From Alphaproteobacteria bacterium (lineage in GTDB: Bacteria > Pseudomonadota > Alphaproteobacteria > Micavibrionales > Micavibrionaceae), in NCBI GenBank assembly GCA_024279035.1, contig JAJRSA010000037.1:62001-126000 (forward strand): a DNA stretch of 64,000 nucleotides, given 5' to 3'. The position numbers were made by a program, and so were the translations under genes. The notes under the pieces were generated by a model, which was not told the DNA's origin, did no database searches, and worked only from the letters and a program-made list of their open reading frames with translations. Shown in pieces: positions 35,135 through 43,266 of the stretch (position 1 is the first letter of the stretch; every line of letters starts with the position of its first letter).

Positions 35135-38100
35135 TTAAATAAGAAGACCATTGTTTTGTACTAGAGTATCAACGGTTTGACCTGTTAGGTCTCCATATAC
35201 AATGCCAACATATTGGAAGTCATTGTTTTGTCCATCTTTATTGATAGAAAGATCTGCACGGGTATCACTGCGGATTGTAAGTTTTACGAAATCATTGATG
35301 TTATCTGCGAGAGGGTCAAATCCTGTGAGAAGAGTAGAAATATCAAGTTGATCTCCTGCTGTGAGGTTAAAATCTTTCACGCGATCAATGCTATTATTAT
35401 CAAGTGTGAATATATCTGCTCCATCTCCTCCATAGAGATAGTCTCGTCCTGCGCCTCCGATGAGAATATCGTCTCCTGTTGATCCATACAAGAGGTCTCG
35501 CCCATCGTCTCCGTAGAGTGTGTCAGCGCCATTCCCTCCATAAAGACGGTCTGTGCCTCCATCGCCGTGGAGCACATCATTATTTTCTCCGCCCCAGAGC
35601 TTATCTTGCCCAGAGCCACCAAATAAGAAATCATCCGCATTGTTACCATAGATTTTATCGTCTCCATTTCCCCCTGTAATCGTTCCATTAAGCTTGCTCA
35701 ATGCATAGATTGTCTGGTTTGCGCCATCGGCTAGTGTTACATTTAGGTTGTCTTCAACAAAGACCTTTCCCGTGGATTGTGATGTATCAAGCATTAAATC
35801 TTGCATGCCTCCTAGACCTCTGAGGTGTAAGGGGCCAGATCCAATAGAATCGTTAAGTTCAACACTATTCCCACTTTGTTTAAAGGAGAGTTGTTCTATA
35901 CCATCAACACCCGCAAAGTCTGTTGCATCAAGTGTCGCAGAGGTATGAAAGCGAATTTCATCGAGCCCTTCTCCTCCTTGTATACTCATAGAGCCATTGA
36001 GATAGTAATCTTTACTCATATAGAATGTGTCATTTCCATTGCCACCGTCAAAGAGGGTGTTCCCACTGGCGCGTATGCTCATGAAATCATTTCCATCTCC
36101 ACCATGGAGCATGCTAATTCCTCCGTTGTAACGCAGATAGTCATTACCATTCCCGCCAAATACATTAACCTGCGCAGTTTGGTTAACACTGATGCGGTTA
36201 TTAACGCCATCAGCGAGAAAAATATCTCCTGTTCCGTCAAGAATAACTTCATTGCTCTCAAGAACAGCCGATGTATCAAGATTTGAAATACCGCCACTCC
36301 CAGACAAAAGGGTGAGGAGTCCCGTATCGCTATTTTCTACAAAGGATTGCCCAATAATAAGATTAACCCCCTGCGTTCCACTTGTAACATCGAGAAGATC
36401 AATTCCCGTAAGGGTGGTATAATTATTTGTATTAAAGCTATAGTAATCATTGTTGATGAAAAGTGTGTCAAACCCACTGCCTAACTCCAGCGTGTCATTT
36501 GACGTGAGTTTACTCATCCAACTTGTGACAATATCATCCCCTGCGCCTGTGACGATATAATCGTCTTGGTCTGTTGTGCTCAGGGCTGTATTTCCTGTTG
36601 TTGGCGGTGTTACTACAGGATCAATAGGGTCTACGACAACTACGGGATCAACAGGATCGACAGGATCTGGGGCTGGTGCAGGAGTTGTGGTTATTTGTAT
36701 TGAGGCGCTATCAAAGATAAAATTATCTATTGTTAGATCGGTAACATCTCTGTTTTGTAAAAGGATATAATCTGATCCATCTAGATATATTTTAACATCT
36801 TGTGATTTTTGCGCTATATCAAGATCAGAAAATGATGTGAATTGAGAAAAACCATTGAGGAAAATATAATCTCCTCCATTCCCTACTTCAAAATCAGTAA
36901 TCTTATCACGACCATCTCCAGAACGGATGTCAAACACATCTCGTCCTCCAGCCCCTGTGAGTGTATCATTTCCTATACCTCCAATAATAATATCATCGCT
37001 TGCGCCTCCTGTGAGGATGTCTTTTCCATTCCCACCATCAAGATAAGCGCCATAGTCCCATCCTGTGACTGTATCATTTTTCCAGTCTCCTTCGGCATGT
37101 TTGAACAAGACGGTGTTTTGAGAGATATCCGTATAAGGATGCTTTGATCCTCCGGGAGATACAAGCGCCCATGATCCTGTCCATGTAGGGTTTTTATCCA
37201 TTGCTGAGTAAATAACGGTATCAACATTTATGATATTAGAATGATCAGGGCCTCCATGGAAATTGATGTCGCGGTTTGTAAAAGTGACATTTATCTCATT
37301 ATAGGCTTCAGTATGCCAGCTTGATAATACAACACCATGCCGTATATCAATAAGCTCTAGATCATTAAACTCACCGTAAAACACTTCTGCAATTTGAAGT
37401 CCATAACCATTTCCTGTTGCCCCTTTGTTGTAGGCGCCATTCGCAGTATAGGAGTCGATCTGTGGTTCTAATCCTGAACGAATTTCCATGGCGTGACCGG
37501 GGGTGTTTTCTACAGTCACATTCGAAACAGTAAAATCTTGTGTGATATAAGCATATATTGATTTAGATCCTTTATAATCAGGCAATGTATCTTCAAATAG
37601 ATCAGGGTCAGGTGTGCCCAGATTGTATGTCATTGTGAAATCTGACAATGTAGCATTGTTGACCACGTCAAAGCGTTGGACAGTGGCATCTCCTCCTGTA
37701 AAATCAGAAGCAATATTATGTTTGAGGGTTACAACGTTTCCATTAATACTCTCAATCTCCACAAGACTTTCACGTAAAGGGTTTTTAACAGCATTCGAAT
37801 TGTTTTGAATGTTGTCGTACAATCCTGTGGCATAAAGATCGGCATCATTGGCTTGTTGAACGAGGAGAACATCTCCTGCTTGTAAACCAACTGTATTGTT
37901 CAACGTAATAACATTATCTCCAAGAGAGGCATCATTTGAAAGCGTATCAGTCCAATTTCCTTTTTGTCCTTGAATGACAATTCCATCATCCCCTTCACTT
38001 CCCGCAGGGAAGTCCATAAGGAATGTCGTCACATCTTCACCAGCGCCTTTTAATGTCATGTTGTCTTGTGTGATGATAAGGCTTTGTGTGATGACATGTG

Positions 38101-38227
38101 TACCCGCTGCAAAGAGGAATGTGGAGTACTGTGATGCTCCATCAATTGTATCTTGAATATCTTGTGTTAACGCTCCAGGTTGGATCGTGTATGTTTGTGT
38201 TGTGGCATCATAATTAATAGTTGTCAT
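35135..38227 (-). CDS. Secreted RTX protein with N-terminal beta-helix
   Basis: A 1030-residue acidic protein without a signal peptide, as expected for type I secretion. Residues 1-390 look like a right-handed beta-helix (pectate-lyase-like: IQPGALTQDIQDTIDGASQY, SLIITQDNMTLKGAG, DFTVSNVTVENTPGHAMEI). A first calcium-binding RTX block follows (about 390-435, GGIGNDTLTGAGGRD). A Pro/Val/Asp linker (PDPVDPVDPVVVVDPIDPVV) leads to a second repeat region of looser sequence. The C-terminal RTX array lies at about 850-945 (GGDGADIF). AGGAGAC precedes the ATG. No T1SS genes are nearby. Candidate roles are polysaccharide lyase or epimerase, adhesin or S-layer; the active site was not identified. Confidence 0.88.
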   Translation of the reverse strand: MTTINYDATTQTYTIQPGALTQDIQDTIDGASQYSTFLFAAGTHVITQSLIITQDNMTLKGAGEDVTTFLMDFPAGSEGDDGIVIQGQKGNWTDTLSNDASLGDNVITLNNTVGLQAGDVLLVQQANDADLYATGLYDNIQNNSNAVKNPLRESLVEIESINGNVVTLKHNIASDFTGGDATVQRFDVVNNATLSDFTMTYNLGTPDPDLFEDTLPDYKGSKSIYAYITQDFTVSNVTVENTPGHAMEIRSGLEPQIDSYTANGAYNKGATGNGYGLQIAEVFYGEFNDLELIDIRHGVVLSSWHTEAYNEINVTFTNRDINFHGGPDHSNIINVDTVIYSAMDKNPTWTGSWALVSPGGSKHPYTDISQNTVLFKHAEGDWKNDTVTGWDYGAYLDGGNGKDILTGGASDDIIIGGIGNDTLTGAGGRDVFDIRSGDGRDKITDFEVGNGGDYIFLNGFSQFTSFSDLDIAQKSQDVKIYLDGSDYILLQNRDVTDLTIDNFIFDSASIQITTTPAPAPDPVDPVDPVVVVDPIDPVVTPPTTGNTALSTTDQDDYIVTGAGDDIVTSWMSKLTSNDTLELGSGFDTLFINNDYYSFNTNNYTTLTGIDLLDVTSGTQGVNLIIGQSFVENSDTGLLTLLSGSGGISNLDTSAVLESNEVILDGTGDIFLADGVNNRISVNQTAQVNVFGGNGNDYLRYNGGISMLHGGDGNDFMSIRASGNTLFDGGNGNDTFYMSKDYYLNGSMSIQGGEGLDEIRFHTSATLDATDFAGVDGIEQLSFKQSGNSVELNDSIGSGPLHLRGLGGMQDLMLDTSQSTGKVFVEDNLNVTLADGANQTIYALSKLNGTITGGNGDDKIYGNNADDFLFGGSGQDKLWGGENNDVLHGDGGTDRLYGGNGADTLYGDDGRDLLYGSTGDDILIGGAGRDYLYGGDGADIFTLDNNSIDRVKDFNLTAGDQLDISTLLTGFDPLADNINDFVKLTIRSDTRADLSINKDGQNNDFQYVGIVYGDLTGQTVDTLVQNNGLLI

Positions 38228-38422
38228 AATGTCTCCTATCTGTTGTATACCGTACGAATCAGTAAAATTAATCTTTTATATTTGTTGTCAGTAATATTAT
38301 TACAGACAGAGTTTTAAGAAGAGATTAACGTTGTAAACAAGGCTCGTTGTAATTAGCGAAAATTTTATCTACTTGATTCAATTATGTAAATTAGTGTACT
38401 AAAAGATAAGAAGAGGAGTAAA

Positions 38423-39250
38423 ATGAAAAAGAAATATAATATTCCTTTTATCTCAGGGGTTTCTGAGATTGTAGATCACTATGATGCCTTTATAATTGAT
38501 ATATGGGGCGTGGTACATAATGGTGTGCACCTGAATAGTGGCGCAGAAAATTGTTTGAAAAAAATAATTGAAGAAGAGAAGATATTTGTCTTTGTATCGA
38601 ACTCTTCCTTCCGTTCTAAAGAGGTGGAAACCGACCTTATGAGGTTTGGACTATCCTCTAAATATTGCCAAGATCGCGCCGTCACAGCAGGAGAATCCAC
38701 ATGGTGGGGTCTTAAAAAGAGAGAAGGGCAACGCTTTATCTTTTTGTCAGGTTTAGCAGATGGTGATTTAACAGCAGGTCTTGACCTTCAAGAAGTACAT
38801 ACTGTCTCAGAGGCTGATTTTATACTTAATGCCATGGGACTCAGAGAAGAAAACGAGAGACATATTTTGAAAGACGCTTTGAGCCATAAACTCCCCATGA
38901 TCTGCGCCAATCCAGATCTTGAAGTCCAAGTCGGTCACCAGACTATAAAATGTGCGGGGTTTTATGCTCAATGGTATGAAGAGCAAGGCGGACATGTCGA
39001 ATGGCACGGGAAGCCTTATCGTCCTGTGTATGAACGTGCATGGGAAATGTTAGGAAAGCCTGATAAGTCTCGCATATGCGCCATCGGAGATTCTTTGCGT
39101 ACAGATATAAGTGGAGCTAAAAACTTTGGGATTGATGCGGTGTGGAATTTAGATGGCATTAATAGAGATGTATCTCCAGAGCAAGCGCAAGGGCAATTAC
39201 AGGGAAAATATGGACTACCAACTGCTATAATGAGGGGGTTTAAGTGGTAA
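38423..39250 (+). CDS. HAD-superfamily subfamily IIA hydrolase (TIGR01459-like)
   Basis: The 275-residue protein has HAD motif I as AFIIDIWGVVHNG (D26, with W28 in place of the usual second aspartate region), motif II FVFVSNSSF, and a C-terminal motif HGKPYRPVYERA with ICAIGDSLRTDISGAKNFGI. This matches the alphaproteobacterial group annotated as TIGR01459, HAD-IIA phosphatases of unknown substrate. The DxWGV form is characteristic. AAGAGGAG precedes the ATG. The 195-bp divergent gap to the RTX gene contains a near-perfect palindrome GTAATATTATTAC (38291-38303). Confidence 0.88.
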   Translation: MKKKYNIPFISGVSEIVDHYDAFIIDIWGVVHNGVHLNSGAENCLKKIIEEEKIFVFVSNSSFRSKEVETDLMRFGLSSKYCQDRAVTAGESTWWGLKKREGQRFIFLSGLADGDLTAGLDLQEVHTVSEADFILNAMGLREENERHILKDALSHKLPMICANPDLEVQVGHQTIKCAGFYAQWYEEQGGHVEWHGKPYRPVYERAWEMLGKPDKSRICAIGDSLRTDISGAKNFGIDAVWNLDGINRDVSPEQAQGQLQGKYGLPTAIMRGFKW

Positions 39251-39334
39251 TTGTTTAAATGCAGAGATAGCCTTACATTCTTTCTTAGATAAAAGAATTA
39301 ACTCTTGATAGCTCTTATAATAGGAAGAAATATA

Positions 39335-39523
39335 TCATTTTCTGTAATTTATTGATGGGGAGGGAGAGGAGGAAAGTAGTTCCGTAGTATGATCAGGAAT
39401 AGCTTCTGAAGAGGCGAAGGCAAAAAGGGCCGTTACAGAGAGAGTCACTATTGATTGGACAGCTATGTCTCTTAGTTTTTGAGTGGGACTTTTCTTTTTG
39501 ATAAGCCCTTCTGCAAAGTCCAT
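39335..39523 (-). CDS. Small single-pass membrane protein, 62 aa
   Basis: No family recognised. The protein is MDFAEGLIKKKSPTQ, a basic amphipathic stretch, then one hydrophobic helix (about residues 24-42, AVQSIVTLSVTALFAFASS), and a polar Ser/Pro tail. A ribosome site (AGGAAC) lies 7 nt before the ATG. It sits alone between the convergent HAD gene and the co-directional smpB. The strong ribosome site and coherent membrane topology support it as real. Confidence 0.55.
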   Translation of the reverse strand: MDFAEGLIKKKSPTQKLRDIAVQSIVTLSVTALFAFASSEAIPDHTTELLSSSPSPSINYRK

Positions 39524-39603
39524 AATATTGTTCCTGTCTAATAATTTGTGTTCATTTATTTAAGTTTTAGGACTTTATAATAATATGTAAAAATAATCAA
39601 GCA

Positions 39604-40104
39604 TTAATTTTGATCTTTCATAATGCGGTGTTTTTGACGGTCCCAGTCGCGCTTTTTAATGGTTTCTCGTTTGTCTCTTTGTTGCTTTCCTTTGGCAAGG
39701 GCGAGTTCTACTTTGGCGAGGCCTTTTTTGTTGAAATAGATCTTCGTAGGGATGAGGGTGTAGCCACCGCGTGAAATTTCTCCGATGAGTTTAGCTATTT
39801 CTTTTTTTTTAAGCAGGAGAAGGCGCGGGCGTCGTGTTTCATGTTGCATTTTTGGCCCTGCTTTTTGATATTCAGGGATATAGGCGTTGAAGAGATAAAT
39901 GCTGCCTTCTTTAACACCTGCATGAGAATCTGTAAGGTTACATTGCCCCATACGCAGAGATTTAACTTCTGTCCCTTGGAGCATAATGCCTGCCTCGATA
40001 AAATTTTCGAGATGGTAATCAAATTTGGCACGCCGATTGTCAGCCACCGTTTGGTCGGTACTGATCATCGTTGCTTTTTTATTTTTCTTACTCTTTGGCG
40101 CCAT
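39604..40104 (-). CDS. smpB: tmRNA-binding protein SmpB
   Basis: SmpB delivers tmRNA to stalled ribosomes. The 166-residue product has the OB-fold marks DNRRAKFDYHLENFIEAGIM, LQGTEVKSLRMGQCNL, GSIYLFNAYIPEY and RPRLLLLKKKEIAKL. Its basic C-terminal tail is RETIKKRDWDRQKHRIMK. The first dozen residues are a lysine-rich extension (APKSKKNKKATMISTDQTVA) seen in some alphaproteobacteria. The ATG at 40104 has no Shine-Dalgarno, but a promoter is placed for a leaderless transcript. The tmRNA gene is not in this window. Confidence 0.95.
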   Translation of the reverse strand: MAPKSKKNKKATMISTDQTVADNRRAKFDYHLENFIEAGIMLQGTEVKSLRMGQCNLTDSHAGVKEGSIYLFNAYIPEYQKAGPKMQHETRRPRLLLLKKKEIAKLIGEISRGGYTLIPTKIYFNKKGLAKVELALAKGKQQRDKRETIKKRDWDRQKHRIMKDQN

Positions 40105-40112
40105 GGGATATA

Positions 40113-40141
40113 GATATAGAGATGTGCGTGACTTTATTCAA
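40113..40141 (-). promoter_or_regulatory. smpB promoter, leaderless geometry
   Basis: On the minus strand, -35 TTGAAT (40141-40136) and -10 TATATC (40118-40113) are 17 bp apart. The -10 ends 8 nt before the smpB ATG, so the mRNA should begin at or next to the start codon. Confidence 0.5.
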
Positions 40142-40156
40142 GGGCTGTATGTCTTG

Positions 40157-40184
40157 TTGACGTTGTTTGATATCTCTTTATGAT
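40157..40184 (+). promoter_or_regulatory. slt promoter, leaderless geometry
   Basis: -35 TTGACG (40157-40162) and -10 TATGAT (40179-40184) are 16 bp apart, both 5/6 matches. The -10 ends 8 nt before the slt ATG at 40193, which lacks a Shine-Dalgarno. It is back to back with the smpB promoter. Confidence 0.6.
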
Positions 40185-40192
40185 CTCTCTTC

Positions 40193-42145
40193 ATGCGCGC
40201 TTTTATTCTTATTTTTCTGTTATCATTTTCTCTTTTTCGAGGGAGCTTTGCGTTTGCGCTTGTTCTCCCTCCGCTTCCCCATCAAGCTGTATTAATTAAA
40301 GGCTTGCAGATAATAGATCAAGGGCAATGGAGCTTGGGAGAGCGATTTATATCCAATGCCACAGGAACGCTTGGAGGACGTGTTTTTTATTGGTTGAAAT
40401 ACAGCTCTGAGAGCAAAAATAATAATTTCGAGTGGTATCGTATCTCACGCTTTATAAAATCCCATAAGAATTGGCCAGACCTCCGTGCGATGCAAACCAA
40501 TGCTGAAAATGTGATGCCTGCTGACTTATCTCATAAGGAAATTGTAAAGTGGTTTACATCTTTTCCGCCTGTGACTTCTACGGGAAGGTTAAAAAATCTG
40601 GACGCTTTATTATCTATGGGCCAATACCAGATATTCAAAGCACGTTTAAGAATGTATTGGACAAGCCATATGTTTGGACAGGAGGCTCAAGAAAAATTTA
40701 TAAGAAAATACAAAAAAGACCTCTCTCACTCTCTTCATAAAAAACGTTTGAGTTTTTTGTTGGCTCACGAATATTATGAAACAGCACTTCATTTGTCTTC
40801 TTACATGGGAGCAGGAGAAAAAGCACTTGTTGTTGCTGTAACGGCGCTTTCTGGTTCTCAAAAGAATGTGAATGCGTTGATTCAAAAAGTGCCTAAATCT
40901 CTTCAAAATCACCCCGCTTTGGTATATGCGCGCATGAAATGGCGTAGAAAGAAAAGCATGAATGCAGGGGTGGTTGCTCTTTTGAATCGTGCCCCTTCTC
41001 TTGAAAATTGGGCTGTACCTTATGCATGGTGGAAAGAACGCCATGTGATAATTCGGCGCTTAATTGAAGAAAAAAACTATCCAGAGGCTTATCGCTTAGC
41101 GTCTCACCATAAACAAAAAGAGGGGTTGGGCCTTTCAGAGGCGGAATTTATGGCGGGATGGTTGGCGCTTCGTTTTGTGAATAAACCTCATCAGGCGTTA
41201 CAGCATTTTCAAATACTCTATAAAAAAGTTAAAACTCCCATCAGCAAATCACGGGGGGCATATTGGGCAGGGCGCGCTGCCTTAAAAACAGGAGATAGAG
41301 ATAAAGCACAACAATGGTTCAAAGTGGCGGCGTATCAAAAGACCACCTATTACGGGCAAATAGCGATGGACTCTTTGAAAGATATGAACGGAAAGAATGT
41401 TCATATAAAATCATACCCTCCCATTCAAATAGAAGATTCACTCTGGGATAAATGGGTCTCTGATGATCGTGTCACGGTAATGCGTCTCCTCTATCACGCA
41501 GGACAAGAAGAGCGCGCCTTACAATTTTTGGCCAAGATGCTCAATGACCCTAAAAACAAAGCGCCAGATTTTATGGCACTTTCAAAAATAACGCGCCTGA
41601 TGGGCTTTCATATGGGAGAAGTGAAAACAGCTAAAAAAGCAGCCTATCGCTCTGTTATTTTAACAGAAGGGAGAGGAATGGATCTTGGCTACCCTGTTCT
41701 TGATCTAAAAGAAAACCACAAAAACATAGGGTTACCTCATATTCATGCGATCATCAGACAAGAGAGTGAATTTAACCCGAAAGCCGAGAGCTCTGCGGGT
41801 GCAAAAGGGTACATGCAACTCATGCCAGCCACGGCAAAAAGTACGGCACGGAGCCTCAAAATAAAACATCAAACAAGTTGGCTAATTTTACGCCCGACAC
41901 ATAATATTCGTCTCGGAAGTATGTATCTCGAGTCTCTTATGGAGCAATATAAGGGCACACTTGCGTTGTCAGCCGCCGCCTATAATGCAGGGCCTCACCG
42001 TGTGCAAAAATGGATAAAACTCTTCGGAGACCCTCGCTCTCCCGATGTAGACATGATCGACTGGATAGAGCTTATCCCTTTCTCAGAAACACGTAATTAT
42101 GTTCAGCGTGTGAGTGAAGCTGAGTTTATTTATCGCCATAAATAA
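40193..42145 (+). CDS. slt: Soluble lytic murein transglycosylase
   Basis: A 650-residue periplasmic enzyme that cleaves glycan strands to 1,6-anhydromuropeptides. A signal peptide covers residues 1-22 (RAFILIFLLSFSLFRGSFAF). A long alpha-solenoid (U and L domains) follows, then the catalytic SLT domain at about 510-640. The catalytic glutamate is E524 (HAIIRQESEFNPKAESSAG), followed by GYMQLMPATAK, NIRLGSMYLESLMEQY and LSAAAYNAGPHRVQKW. It matches the Slt70 family in length and layout. It runs divergently from smpB with a likely leaderless start. Confidence 0.93.
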   Translation: MRAFILIFLLSFSLFRGSFAFALVLPPLPHQAVLIKGLQIIDQGQWSLGERFISNATGTLGGRVFYWLKYSSESKNNNFEWYRISRFIKSHKNWPDLRAMQTNAENVMPADLSHKEIVKWFTSFPPVTSTGRLKNLDALLSMGQYQIFKARLRMYWTSHMFGQEAQEKFIRKYKKDLSHSLHKKRLSFLLAHEYYETALHLSSYMGAGEKALVVAVTALSGSQKNVNALIQKVPKSLQNHPALVYARMKWRRKKSMNAGVVALLNRAPSLENWAVPYAWWKERHVIIRRLIEEKNYPEAYRLASHHKQKEGLGLSEAEFMAGWLALRFVNKPHQALQHFQILYKKVKTPISKSRGAYWAGRAALKTGDRDKAQQWFKVAAYQKTTYYGQIAMDSLKDMNGKNVHIKSYPPIQIEDSLWDKWVSDDRVTVMRLLYHAGQEERALQFLAKMLNDPKNKAPDFMALSKITRLMGFHMGEVKTAKKAAYRSVILTEGRGMDLGYPVLDLKENHKNIGLPHIHAIIRQESEFNPKAESSAGAKGYMQLMPATAKSTARSLKIKHQTSWLILRPTHNIRLGSMYLESLMEQYKGTLALSAAAYNAGPHRVQKWIKLFGDPRSPDVDMIDWIELIPFSETRNYVQRVSEAEFIYRHK

Positions 42146-42221
42146 TTATATTCACATCAATGCCCTAAACCTCTTTCTACTGCTATCGTATGGGGCTTTA
42201 TGCTTTATGGCTTGATCTCTT

Positions 42222-42227
42222 TATAAT
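42222..42227 (+). promoter_or_regulatory. -10 box upstream of the NarL-type regulator
   Basis: A perfect TATAAT lies 29 nt before the ATG at 42257, leaving a short leader with a GAGG ribosome site. No clear -35 is seen at the right distance. Confidence 0.4.
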
Positions 42228-42256
42228 GAGAAAAAGAAAGAGGTTGAGGCATAGAA

Positions 42257-43009
42257 ATGAATCTATTAATAGCAGATGACCACACATTGTTTCGTGACGC
42301 GCTGTGTTACTATATACGCAGAGAGCGCCCTTCCATTACAATTAGGGCGGTAAGTGACCTTTATGAGGCGGAATCCTGCTTAAATGAACAGAAGAACGAT
42401 CCTTTTGATATTATTATTCTTGATTTACTGATGCCAGGGATGAATGGTATGCAGGGATTACTGCGCATAAAGGAGACTTATCCTGACACTCCTCTCCTTT
42501 TGATGTCTGGTGTGGCAACTCCAGAAGATGTAAGGCAAGCGATGGCGTTTGGATGCGCAGGATATTTTCCAAAAACACTCTCCTGTCAGGGGCTCTTGGA
42601 AGGGCTAGATGTGATATTGAAAGGAGAAAAATATGTGCCTGTGAATTTAGAGACAGGACGTATCTTGGAATCTTTTCGTCCAATGGAGAAAAAATGTAAT
42701 GAGGAAGATGTTCAAGATATACACGATCGATGGGTAAAATTCAGAGAAAGCTCCGTTCAAGAGAAAAAGAAGCGCATAAGTGATGTGCAAGATCATGAAG
42801 AGATTAAACTTACAAAACGAGAACAGGAAGTTTTATCTTACCTCATGAAAGGATATAAAAACAAAGACATAGCAGATGTTCTTGGGATTAAAACAGTGAC
42901 GATTAAGCTTCATGTGAGGAGTATCTGTCGAAAATTAAAAGTTAAAAATAGAACACAGGCGGCATTACGCGCCACGGAGCTTAATCTTATGGAGAAATCT
43001 TATGTCTGA
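42257..43009 (+). CDS. NarL/FixJ-type response regulator
   Basis: A 250-residue regulator with receiver (IADDHTLFRDAL, phosphoacceptor D56 in IIILDLLMPGMNG, LLMSGVATPEDV, CAGYFPKTLSCQGLLEGLDV) and a C-terminal LuxR helix-turn-helix (KLTKREQEVLSYLMKGYKNK, DIADVLGIKTVTIKLHVRSI, CRKLKVKNRTQA). A charged linker of about 60 residues separates them. The gene overlaps the next by 8 bp; that gene encodes a lone DHp-like helical protein, possibly its partner. No full kinase is adjacent. Confidence 0.92.
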   Translation: MNLLIADDHTLFRDALCYYIRRERPSITIRAVSDLYEAESCLNEQKNDPFDIIILDLLMPGMNGMQGLLRIKETYPDTPLLLMSGVATPEDVRQAMAFGCAGYFPKTLSCQGLLEGLDVILKGEKYVPVNLETGRILESFRPMEKKCNEEDVQDIHDRWVKFRESSVQEKKKRISDVQDHEEIKLTKREQEVLSYLMKGYKNKDIADVLGIKTVTIKLHVRSICRKLKVKNRTQAALRATELNLMEKSYV

Positions 43010-43238
43010 GAGCACATCATTCGCACAAGAGCAGAAGAAAAATGTCCATGATTGTTACAATACAATTGCAGCCATCACGTGTTATGCGCAGTTTTTAATA
43101 GATGATTTGCCCGCTGAGTCAGAAATGCATAAATTTTCCAAAAGCATTTTTCTTTCCTCCAAGCGTGCCAAGCTTCTTCTTGATGAAATAACACACCTTC
43201 CAGTGAAAGAAAAAGAGGAAAGAAAAAGAGTTGTCTGA
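43002..43238 (+). CDS. Small orphan DHp (HisKA)-like protein, 78 aa
   Basis: The core reads VHDCYNTIAAITCYAQFLID and KSIFLSSKRAKLLLDEITHL. This resembles the two-helix dimerisation and phosphotransfer domain of kinases with an HDFNN-type box (here HDCYN), but no ATPase domain follows. The histidine at about residue 16 is the candidate phospho-site. The ATG overlaps the preceding response regulator by 8 bp, so they are co-translated. It could be a phosphotransfer protein, a remnant kinase, or an inhibitor of the regulator. The family is inferred by eye only. Confidence 0.6.
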   Translation: MSESTSFAQEQKKNVHDCYNTIAAITCYAQFLIDDLPAESEMHKFSKSIFLSSKRAKLLLDEITHLPVKEKEERKRVV

Positions 43239-43266
43239 GCGTAGAGTTCTCCATACAGTATGATCT

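Noticed and set aside
35200-38200. Many plus-strand open frames opposite the RTX gene
   Set aside because: They are shadows of the repetitive RTX coding sequence; they lack ribosome sites and family features.
42170-42243. CCTCTTTC ... GAAAGAGG inverse pair before the NarL-type regulator
   Set aside because: The arms are nearly 60 nt apart and the left one lies upstream of the likely -10, so they would not be on the same mRNA.
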